NCBI GenBank assembly: GCA_030054275.1
Contig: JASGCF010000116.1
Span: 1-9,146, forward strand
From: Limnohabitans sp.
GTDB taxonomy: Bacteria > Planctomycetota > Phycisphaerae > Phycisphaerales > SM1A02
DNA: 9,146 bases
Direction of reading: 5' to 3'
The translations under genes and the position numbers were made by a program. Below the pieces are notes generated by a model, which worked only from the letters and a program-made list of their open reading frames with translations, was not told where the DNA came from and did no database searches. How positions within the stretch are numbered: position 1 is the stretch's first letter; each line of letters begins with the position of its first letter. Shown piece after piece: positions 1 to 8,000 of this stretch.

Positions 1-135
1 CTGTCCCAAGAGCGTTCTGTCCCAAGAGCGTTCTGTCCCAAGAGCGTTCTGTCCCAAGAGCGTTCTGTCCCAAGAGCGTTCTGTCCCAAGAGCGTTCTGT
101 CCCAAGAGCGTTCTGTCCCAAGAGCGTTCTGTCCC
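1..135. repeat. Perfect 16-bp tandem repeat array, about 8.4 copies, open at the left edge
   Basis: The unit CTGTCCCAAGAGCGTT occurs eight times head to tail without a mismatch (1-128), followed by a ninth CTGTCCC (129-135), after which the sequence diverges to GAAAC. The array can also be read as nine CTGTCCC heptamers separated by a constant 9-nt AAGAGCGTT. It starts at base 1, so its true length is unknown. The unit contains no TAA, TAG or TGA on either strand, and 16 is not a multiple of 3, so the array is open in all six frames with a 16-residue peptide period. It lies downstream of the beta-mannosidase stop and outside any supported gene. There is no variable spacer, so it is not CRISPR. 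Function is unknown; an intergenic minisatellite or a mobile repeat family is the simplest reading. Confidence 0.97.
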
Positions 136-286
136 GAAACCGTGTCCTGCGCCTCGGCCGAAGGAAACTAACAACGCAAAGCGCGCACTCACCACTTTCA
201 GGCAGATTTGCGGAACGATTTTTTCGCCTTCATTTTTCGCCTTGATGTTTTCGCGCTGACTTTTCAACGGCTTCCGTGCGACGCTG
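136..286. other. Intergenic segment between the repeat array and the beta-mannosidase stop
   Basis: No supported gene is present. At 218-244 there are two adjacent imperfect copies of a T-rich motif, ATTTTTTCGCCTTC then ATTTTTCGCCTTG, with a weaker third version (ATGTTTTCGCG) just after. The minus strand therefore reads as repeated GGCGAAAAA blocks downstream of the beta-mannosidase gene. A short GC-rich imperfect palindrome around CGGCCG lies near 153-165, but no T-run follows it in either direction, so I do not call a terminator. I see no intrinsic terminator for the leftward gene set before the repeat array. Confidence 0.6.
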
Positions 287-2917
287 TCACCTGGTCACAT
301 CGCTCATGGGCTGCGCTTTGACAAAGTGATTCGCAGACCACCACACCAACGCGCCATCCTCAGGAAGCGCTACTTCGTCACCAGGAAGTAGCGTGCGCCA
401 ATTCGCCGCGAGTGACGCGCTTTCGAGCGCTGCGTGGTGTTCGGTCACCTCGTCGTCAGGATTGCGCGAGCGGCCAGTAGCGCGCTCCCAATGCTGTTCG
501 ATCCAAAACTCTCGAACGACAGCGACCGCACGCATCACGCCGCGAGCGTTCGGAACAGGCTCGAACATCGCGTGATTCCATGGATCGGGAAGCAGAAGTG
601 TCGCGTCGTCTGCGAAGAAGTGCACAGCCCGCCCATACGACGCATCGCCTTCCACAGTAGCGACGAGGCATTCTCGTGCTGCGTCGATTGCCGCGAGAAA
701 TGCCAGTGGAATAGCAGCCCGACGAGTGGCGGCCGGAAGACCACACTCAGGGTGTGACACCAGTTCAACGACACACCGATCGATCACTTTGCCATACATG
801 GTGCAGCGTTCAATTCGTACGCGCGATGCGCCCTGTGTAAGCACATTCGCGTCTTGAAACGCGCGATCATCCCACGCCACAATTTGCCACGCACCCGAAA
901 CGCTTGGCGTTGAACCAAGCGGCGCATTCGCAAATCCGCCAAGGGGTTCCACTGTGAGCTTTCTCGTACTGCACGCACGCCGTACTGCGTGCCATGCTGG
1001 TTTTGCGCGACCTGCAACATCGATCAGCGACCACGAGTGCCCAGCCCACACATCATTCCACTGCCAAATCAAAGCGCCCATCGAACGCGGTGCTCCGGCG
1101 CGAAGCCAGTGCATGGCAATATCCATCGCGCGCGCTTGGAGGTGTTGTGCTTGGGCGACATATTCACGCGCGCTGCGTGCATCACGAAAGCGCGCCGAAA
1201 GAAATGGTTTGTACTGAACCTCGTCGCCGCCCCAAGCCTTTTGTCGCAACTTCAGTGCTTCGACGAGTTGCGCAGCCGACATCTCGTCTGGATCCCGCTG
1301 CGACTGCATCGTTGGGTCGAGGCACTCTTCGACAATCGTCTGCCAACAGGGCGGCGACTGATGACCGAATTCACTCGAGAATCGAGGCAGAATCGCGCGA
1401 TACCCCTCGATCTTTGCTTCCGCGTCCCATGTGTGGCGATCACCGTGATCGGGATCATTCGGATGAAGATCCATCGAGCCTGAATACGGGCTCTCGCACC
1501 AATACGGTGTTCCGACATCATGCGCTGCCACGGTCGCTGGAAGCACCTCAGTCCAGTATCGAAGTCCCCAAGTTTGATTCGGTGCAAGCCGTTCCTTCCA
1601 ACCCCAACTCCACCACGCAAGAATGTCTTCGTTCCCACCACACCAAAGCGCAAGTGATGGATGACGCGAAAGCCGCATGACTTGATGCGTTGCTTCATTC
1701 GCAATCCAATCTGCAAACGGGGCATCCTCGGGATATGTGGCGCACGCAAACATGAAATCTTGCCACACCAAAATGCCGAGTTCATCACACGCTTCGTAGA
1801 ACGCATCTGGCAGGTAGTTTCCACCGCCCCAGACGCGCACCATGTTGAAGCCCGTGTCGCGATAGCGGCGCATTTCCTCAAGCCAGTCGAACTCATGTCG
1901 CGCGCCAAGAAGCGGCGGAATGAGATTGGCTCCGCGTACAAAGATCGGCTCGCCATTGAGCAAGAAGCGAAAGCGTCGTCCAACAGCATCGGTGGTCGTG
2001 TCGAGTTCAACGCGCCGCAACGCGAAACGCGCTGTTGCGAGCAACTTGAAACCGCCGCGCTCATCTCGAACGCCAACCATGGCGTTCCACCAACAACCTT
2101 CGCGAACTCCTCGATCCCATGTGGTCCAGACACGCGCAGGACAAATCGTCGCCTCGCCGTTCATGTCACACTCAATACGCTGCGCTCCAGCGGTGACCGA
2201 CGCTTCGCGCTCACGAACGATACAGACGAGTGCGCCTTGCGCAAAGTCGCCGCGCGGCGTGACGCGAACCGTCACGGTTCCGTCGATATTCCATCGTTGC
2301 GCAACAGACACGCTTGTTACACGCGTTCTATTCCAACAGTCGAAGCGCGCGCCGTAGAAACCAACGCCGGCGACTCGTGGTCCCCAATCCCAGCCGAAGC
2401 CGCACGCAGCTGTGCGAGCGAAACAAAACGGAGTCCAGTCGCCATTCACTGGACGCGCACCAAGTTTTTCTTGCCACGCCAGTACTTCATCAACAGGTGC
2501 ACGAAAGCGAAGTTCAAGGCGAGTCGTTGTGCCACGCAACTCGGTTGGAACACGCGCCTCAAACGGAATGTGTTCACTCGCGTGTACGCCAAGAACCACC
2601 CCGCCGAGAACGACTTCACACGGTCCATCAACGGTCTCGATGACCAAGGCGCAGTGTGCACCATCGCTGAGTGATGGAACTTCGATTTCCCGCGAGAAAG
2701 TCCACGATGTACGGCCAACCCACTCGCTGTCGAGTTCGGCACGCTCGCCATGCCATGGCTGTTGAATGCCTGCGCGCGCAAGTGCTGCATGAATGGATGA
2801 CGCTGCATACGGCGGAACATCGACAGATTCATCACCAACGAGTGACGAGCCCATGCCACCCGTCGCACGCACCAACCAACCATCTTGTGGCAGAGGAAGT
2901 CGTCGAAACTCAGGCAT
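287..2917 (-). CDS. Beta-mannosidase, glycoside hydrolase family 2 (EC 3.2.1.25)
   Basis: This enzyme hydrolyses terminal non-reducing beta-D-mannose from beta-mannosides such as Man-beta-1,4-GlcNAc or mannobiose. From the ATG at 2917 it is 876 residues, normal for bacterial GH2 beta-mannosidases (numbering below is from this start). An N-terminal jelly-roll domain carries the GH2 motif FGWDWGPR (about 174-181). An Ig-like domain follows (about 190-300), then a TIM barrel opened by FLLNGEPIFVRGANLIPP (about 319-336). The barrel carries VRVWGGGNY (360-368) and WCGGNED with the predicted acid/base Glu430. FSSEFG holds the predicted nucleophile Glu516, and WQWNDVW lies near 619-625. A beta-rich C-terminal region completes it. 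There is no signal peptide, so a cytoplasmic location is inferred. An upstream in-frame GTG at 2944 would add nine residues, but the ATG has a Shine-Dalgarno-like GAAGGTG just upstream and overlaps the symporter stop. The family call is secure; exact substrate is inferred. Confidence 0.95.
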   Translation of the reverse strand: MPEFRRLPLPQDGWLVRATGGMGSSLVGDESVDVPPYAASSIHAALARAGIQQPWHGERAELDSEWVGRTSWTFSREIEVPSLSDGAHCALVIETVDGPCEVVLGGVVLGVHASEHIPFEARVPTELRGTTTRLELRFRAPVDEVLAWQEKLGARPVNGDWTPFCFARTAACGFGWDWGPRVAGVGFYGARFDCWNRTRVTSVSVAQRWNIDGTVTVRVTPRGDFAQGALVCIVREREASVTAGAQRIECDMNGEATICPARVWTTWDRGVREGCWWNAMVGVRDERGGFKLLATARFALRRVELDTTTDAVGRRFRFLLNGEPIFVRGANLIPPLLGARHEFDWLEEMRRYRDTGFNMVRVWGGGNYLPDAFYEACDELGILVWQDFMFACATYPEDAPFADWIANEATHQVMRLSRHPSLALWCGGNEDILAWWSWGWKERLAPNQTWGLRYWTEVLPATVAAHDVGTPYWCESPYSGSMDLHPNDPDHGDRHTWDAEAKIEGYRAILPRFSSEFGHQSPPCWQTIVEECLDPTMQSQRDPDEMSAAQLVEALKLRQKAWGGDEVQYKPFLSARFRDARSAREYVAQAQHLQARAMDIAMHWLRAGAPRSMGALIWQWNDVWAGHSWSLIDVAGRAKPAWHAVRRACSTRKLTVEPLGGFANAPLGSTPSVSGAWQIVAWDDRAFQDANVLTQGASRVRIERCTMYGKVIDRCVVELVSHPECGLPAATRRAAIPLAFLAAIDAARECLVATVEGDASYGRAVHFFADDATLLLPDPWNHAMFEPVPNARGVMRAVAVVREFWIEQHWERATGRSRNPDDEVTEHHAALESASLAANWRTLLPGDEVALPEDGALVWWSANHFVKAQPMSDVTR
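2910..2917 (-). other. Start/stop overlap ATGCCTGA joining symporter and beta-mannosidase genes
   Basis: On the minus strand, the beta-mannosidase ATG (2917-2915) lies just before the symporter TGA (2912-2910) in a shared 8-nt string, ATGCCTGA. The reading frames differ, so ribosomes finishing the symporter can restart locally. This arrangement is typical of translational coupling between co-transcribed genes. Confidence 0.8.
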
Positions 2918-4952
2918 CGTGCACCTTCTGTGCGTCGTCGTCACTCTTCACAGAACCATCATCGCGCGCGTCTGCGTGATATCGCTCGAGGTGCGCGTAC
3001 ATGCGTCGCAAATCACGAAATCCGCCGATCGTAAACCACACCACGATGATGCACCCGGTTGCGAAAATCAACCAAGTCCAGAACTGCCAGAAATCGACCC
3101 ACACCGTTTCGGGGATTCCAAAGAAGTACGCATAGATCGTGCCGACAACGAAGAGCCCTGTAAACGCCAGTGGCCACAGCACGGTGATTGAGGTCACCCA
3201 TGTATCCGCACGCGAGTACTCACGACTGAATCCGATCTTCTGCATCCACACCGGAAGAGTGGACTGGTACTCACTTCGGAAGTCGCGTTCACTTTCAGGC
3301 AAGAGTTCGCGGTACTTCCCGCGATACAACAGGCGATCAAGATCGAATGGTGCACGAGAGGTCGAAAGCGACACCATCACATAGACGAGGATCGAACTGA
3401 GCATCGCTGCGAAGGTCAGAACTTGACCTGAAATCCACTTGCTTTCATGTACGAATGCAATCCACCATGGCACATGTTTCGCGCCGAACATGCCCTCAAA
3501 AACCCAGTAGCTGTCTTTTGCCAGTATGCCGAATGCGCTTACGGCAATTCCAACGCCCATCGCACTCCACGCTCCTTCGGTCGTGCCGCGCGACCAGTAA
3601 AGTCCGCCGATGATGACGCTGCCCGCGCCCGCCACGAAGACGGCTGCCGTGAGCGCGCTCCACATGGCGACATACTGGTTGGGCTTGTAATTCAGGCCAA
3701 ACCAGAAGGCGAAGATGGCGATCGCAAGCACCGCGATTTTGACGAGCCAGATATGCGTGCGCGTGCCGACGGGCGCGAATCCAAGCGCTTGTCGGATCGG
3801 CAGCACGACATCTTGTACGAAGATTGTCGCCCATGAATGCAGATAGGTATCGTCGGTTGAGAGATACGCACCGTACATCGCAGCGACAAACATGCCCAGA
3901 ATTCCGGCAGGAAGAATGAGCCCCAGTGCGAGCGGCACACGCGCTTCGGCTTTTGTTGCTTCGGTCGAAAGCGCTGCGATCGCGTCGTGAACCGGCAACG
4001 CTTGCGCTGCATACTCGGGATGTGTGAGGAAAACCTTCACGCACACTGGAATCACGAGCGAGACCAGCATCAAGACGCGCCAACGCCAACCAGAAAGCAC
4101 TGTCGCCATCTTTGCTTCATGCGGCGTGATCGCTGCAGCGTTGTAGCCTTGATCACCCTGCCACGCACGCATGGTGTAGAAGAGAATGAATGCGCTAATG
4201 AGCCAGTAAAACGCATTGAACTGCGACTCCTCACCGATTCCAAGCGGATCGACCATGGACTTGCCTGCTGGCTGCGCCAACATCGTTTCGCCGATGTCAC
4301 CCCATCCGAAACGCATGAGGAGATACAAAATCACAACCAAGAATGTGATGTTGCAGAAGACCCCCTGCAAGAAGTCCGTCACCATCACAGCGATTTGCCC
4401 GCCAAGGAACACGAAGAAGATGGCAGTCGAGAGTAAGAGCGCCATCACGGCGGGGAATGTCTCAACTTGCGATCCGTAGAGCGAAAATGATTCTGGAAGT
4501 CCGCAAATCCACATGAAGAAGCGCGCGCTGACGGCAGGAAAAATCGCGTAGTTGAGTACGCCAGCCACAAAGGCGACAAAGCCACAAAACACTCGGAATG
4601 ATTTTGAGTAGCGAATCTCGAGAAACTGTGCGAGTGTCAGCGCGCGCGTTTCGCGGAAGCGATACGCCACCCAACCTGTGAGTGCGATCACAATCATCAA
4701 GGGATTCTCGACAAGTCCCCACCAAATCGATGTGAAGCCCGTGTCGTAGTACTGCTGGAAATACCAGACCAGCGTGATAATGCCCACTTGTGCCATGTTG
4801 TATGCAACGCACACGAGATAGCGACCAGCACATCGATTGGCAGCAAGAAAGCCTGAGACAGAATTCGAGTACTTTCGCGTGCGAAGCGCAAACACGACAA
4901 GCGTCGCGAAGAGCGCGGCCGGAATGAGCCAGTCAATCAATGTCATACGCAT
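2910..4952 (-). CDS. Sodium:solute symporter (SSS family), probable mannoside or sugar importer
   Basis: This is a polytopic inner-membrane protein of about 680 residues, with roughly 15 hydrophobic segments. The core follows the SSS (SLC5/PutP/vSGLT) pattern. Its first helix is TLIDWLIPAALFATLVVFAL, then AYNMAQVGIITLVWYFQQYY. TLAQFLEIRYSKSFR (about residues 106-120) matches the family's conserved 'T..EFLE.RYS' loop, and QGDQGYNAA lies near 265-273. AAMYGAYLSTDDTYLHSW (about 357-374) corresponds to the helix whose Ser-Thr pair helps bind sodium in family members. After the core come a soluble loop with FDLDRLLYRGKYRELLPE (about 536-553), two further helices (about 584-611 and 617-643) and a charged tail ending DDGSVKSDDDAQ. 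Substrate is inferred only from the flanking mannosidases. The start is uncertain: ATG 4952, ATG 4946 and GTG 5003 are in frame. The GTG adds a polar 17-residue leader that looks unlike the family, and none has a clear ribosome-binding site. Confidence 0.9.
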   Translation of the reverse strand: MRMTLIDWLIPAALFATLVVFALRTRKYSNSVSGFLAANRCAGRYLVCVAYNMAQVGIITLVWYFQQYYDTGFTSIWWGLVENPLMIVIALTGWVAYRFRETRALTLAQFLEIRYSKSFRVFCGFVAFVAGVLNYAIFPAVSARFFMWICGLPESFSLYGSQVETFPAVMALLLSTAIFFVFLGGQIAVMVTDFLQGVFCNITFLVVILYLLMRFGWGDIGETMLAQPAGKSMVDPLGIGEESQFNAFYWLISAFILFYTMRAWQGDQGYNAAAITPHEAKMATVLSGWRWRVLMLVSLVIPVCVKVFLTHPEYAAQALPVHDAIAALSTEATKAEARVPLALGLILPAGILGMFVAAMYGAYLSTDDTYLHSWATIFVQDVVLPIRQALGFAPVGTRTHIWLVKIAVLAIAIFAFWFGLNYKPNQYVAMWSALTAAVFVAGAGSVIIGGLYWSRGTTEGAWSAMGVGIAVSAFGILAKDSYWVFEGMFGAKHVPWWIAFVHESKWISGQVLTFAAMLSSILVYVMVSLSTSRAPFDLDRLLYRGKYRELLPESERDFRSEYQSTLPVWMQKIGFSREYSRADTWVTSITVLWPLAFTGLFVVGTIYAYFFGIPETVWVDFWQFWTWLIFATGCIIVVWFTIGGFRDLRRMYAHLERYHADARDDGSVKSDDDAQKVHDA
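2922..2928 (-). promoter_or_regulatory. Shine-Dalgarno sequence of the beta-mannosidase gene
   Basis: The minus strand reads GAAGGTG ending four bases before the ATG at 2917, one mismatch from the ideal GGAGGTG. It lies inside the last codons of the symporter gene. It favours the ATG over the GTG at 2944, since it sits downstream of that GTG. Confidence 0.7.
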
Positions 4953-5009
4953 TGGCGCAGAATACAGGCTGCGACCACATGCGCGGACAGAGCTTCCTCG
5001 CACACAACG

Positions 5010-8000
5010 CTACTCAACTCGAAGCGTCACGATTTCGAAGGGATTCATACGGAGAAGCGTGGCTGCATTGGGAGAGTGTGCGAGGCCTTCGCGCGAGAGC
5101 GCCCGCTCCATGAGATCCACCGGCGTCACGCGCTTTGCATCGACATTCCAGAAGATTTGCACATCCCCGCGCGCGCCGCGTGTTTCGACCAACCGCAGAA
5201 TGCGACCGCGACCATCTTCCGCCGGCTTCCACGCACTGATCTCGACGCGCATCGGTTGCGATGCAAGTACATCAAACGGAGCCCATGCGCCGGACAACAC
5301 GCCTTTCTGCGCAGGTTTGAGTGCAATGGCACGCAGTGGCTCACGCAAACAATCGGCTGCATGATCAACACCTGCAACACGCCAATCTTCCGCGTGCGGC
5401 ATGATTGCATAGGTGAAGGCATGCGAACCGCGATCACAATTGGGGTCTGGGAACAACGGACTCTTCAAAAGTGAAAGGCCAAGCGTTGCACCCTGCGCGC
5501 TTGCGAGCGCACTTCGTCCATAACGACCATCATCAAGCACCGCGACGCCGAAGCCTGGCTCTGCAACATCCATCCATGCATGGCCCGGCACTTCAAAGCG
5601 CGCCTCTTCCCAACTCGTGTTCCGATAAATCGGTCGCTCAATGGCACCGTACTGCGTGCCGAACCACGCATGACGCGACCGAACGCCGCAAGGGAAGAGC
5701 GCGCGGAGCAGCCGTTGGGTCTCGTGCCACTCCACTTCTGTGAAGACCTCAAGACGACCACTTGCAGCGTCCAATCGGTATGTTTGCCACAGCCGACTTT
5801 TCTCGCCGAGGGCACGCTCAACTTTGACTGCGCAACGCAATGGATGCGCCTCTGTGATCGCGATTTCGCAGTCATCCTCTACGAGTTCAACCTTGTCTTC
5901 GTAATCACGATCGGTGTCCCATGCTTCCCAACGCCGCGGCCGATCCTCGTACAGCGCAAGTTGATTCAGCGGAAGCATGCGACCCCGAGCATCGCGCATG
6001 TTCGCCATGCGTCGTGTTGCCAAATGTTCGAGCTCTGCAACTCGGCCAGCCAAATCGATATGTGCGCGAACGATGCCGTTTGACATCGTGACGCCGCGCT
6101 TTGTTGCTTTCACTTCGACTGTCTCTGGAAGCGAGCCAATCTCAGCCGCATCAAGAACACGAACACCAAGCGCCGGAACACTCTTCGCTTCCATCAGCAC
6201 ACCATCGCCGAGGTCGACGATCCCGCAGCGCGCGGTTGACGATGCGTTGCGCACAAGGACAGGTTGGCGCATGCCACGCGTCTCAGCAATCGATGCGAAG
6301 GCATCTTCAAGCAAGTCGCGCTCTTCCATCGCCACGCTCATGATGCGTGCGTGATCCGCGCGCGCATCTTTGTAGACAGCTTCAATCGATGAGCCGGGCA
6401 AGATGTCATGAAACTGATTGAGCAGCACATCTTTCCATGCACCATCGATCCGCTCTCGGAATGCGTCGCGCTCCTTGGCCGTGATACGCGGATGCGAGCA
6501 CGCGAGCGCCTCGATGTCGCGCAAGGCACTTTCCGCCAAGCGATTCTGCCGCTTCAGCCACGCCTGACTTGTGTAGGTACCGCGATGCAACTCGAGGTAC
6601 AGCTCGCCATCCCACGACGCGAGCGGACGGCCCGCCGCCTCGAGAGCCTCACGGCCCGCGTGTAAGCGGCCGCAGAAGACATCGACCCGATGTTGTTCAA
6701 ATCGCGGCAAACCAGCACAATCAGCAGCAAGTTCGGCGCGCGCGATTTGCCAATCGGTCGGCCCACCGCCGCCATCACCAAATCCGAATGGTTGCAACCA
6801 CACTGGAATCGCGCTTGAGAAAAAACTCTGACCATCCTGCACGATGAGATTCTTCTCGCCGTACAGCATGTCCTTCGGCTCAATCGATGAGTTGTAGTTG
6901 TGGCCCGGAGTGAGATGTGTCAACAACTCAGTGCCGTCGAGTCCACGCCACATGAAGGTGACATGCGGAAAACGATTGGTTTCACACCAACTCATCTTGT
7001 TGGTGATGAAGGTGTCAAGGCCGCCAAGGCGCGCAATCTGCGGTAAGCACGGCGGAAATCCGAAGGTATCTGGGAGATAGAGAAATCGCTGCTTCCCAGC
7101 TGCACCGAACTCGCGTTCCCAGAATCCTGTGCCATGCACAATCTGCCGAACAAAACTCTCGCCAGAAGGGCATGTGCAATCTGGCTCAATCCACATGGCG
7201 CCACCCGGTTCCCAACGCCCCTCCTTCACTCGCCGCGCGATTTGCGCGTACACCTCTGGCGCATCCTCTTTGACATAGGCGTACTGCTGCGCTTGCGAGC
7301 AAAGGAAATGGAAGTTGTCGAATCGCTCTTGAAGCCGCAACACATTCGAGAAACTCCGGACGCATTTGCGCCGCGTTTCACGAAGCGGCCAAAGCCACGC
7401 TGTGTCGATATGCGCATGACCAACTGCGACACACGCCGTCGCTGGCGTGTGCGCGCCGCCTTGCACAAGTTCATCAAGTGCAGTCGCTGTCTCTTCCATA
7501 CCGGGCACTGGATCACGAGCGTCGATACACGCGTGGATATCGCGAAAGCCGTTCGCGATCTCAATCGCGCGCGGTGAATCTTCAGGCAGAGCGAGCATCA
7601 ATCGCCGCAAAAAATCCCATGCCTGCGCATACCGCCACGCCGCCTCATCGACCACCACGAGTTCGGCGCTTTCAAGTCGGCCTGGCTTCGGCTCGCGCCA
7701 TCGCGTCTGAAGTTCTGGGTGATCCCACCAGAATGTCGAGATTCCAAGTGGCAGGTTGCATGCGCCTTCCACAAGGAGCTCTACTTTTTCGCCACCCTTG
7801 GCTTTCGGCCAAAGAAATGCAAGATCGCGATATGGATCGAACCCTTGGAACGGCACACCGTTTCTCCACAGCGTGCCTTCCGTACCGCAGGAAAAGCGCA
7901 GTGCCACGGTGTGTCCGCGCATTTCGGTTGGTACCCGGCCCGTCAAACGAAACCACGCGGTAGACCACACAGGCCCCCATCGCAATCCAAGTTGAACAGG

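Noticed and set aside
1..135. CRISPR array
   Set aside because: All intervals are identical, units are 16 bp and there are no variable spacers or cas genes.
145..170. GC-rich imperfect palindrome around CGGCCG as an intrinsic terminator
   Set aside because: The stem is short with a bulge, and no T-run follows on either strand.
1661..2674. Long plus-strand frame of 337 codons, with neighbouring plus-strand frames at 989-1483 and 994-1680
   Set aside because: They lie wholly antisense to the GH2 gene, whose motifs and catalytic residues are intact. Their translations are Arg/Thr/Ser/His-rich with no recognisable domain, as expected of shadow frames in GC-rich sequence.
2918..2944. GTG at 2944 as the beta-mannosidase start (885 residues)
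   Set aside because: The ATG at 2917 has a good ribosome-binding site and a coupled overlap with the upstream stop. The extra residues MTTTHRRCT are low-information and come from the symporter 3' end read in another frame.
4953..5003. GTG at 5003 as the symporter start (697 residues)
   Set aside because: It adds a polar, Arg/Ser-rich leader before the first membrane helix and has no ribosome-binding site. I prefer ATG 4952 (or 4946), although these also lack a clear site, so this is only a moderate preference.
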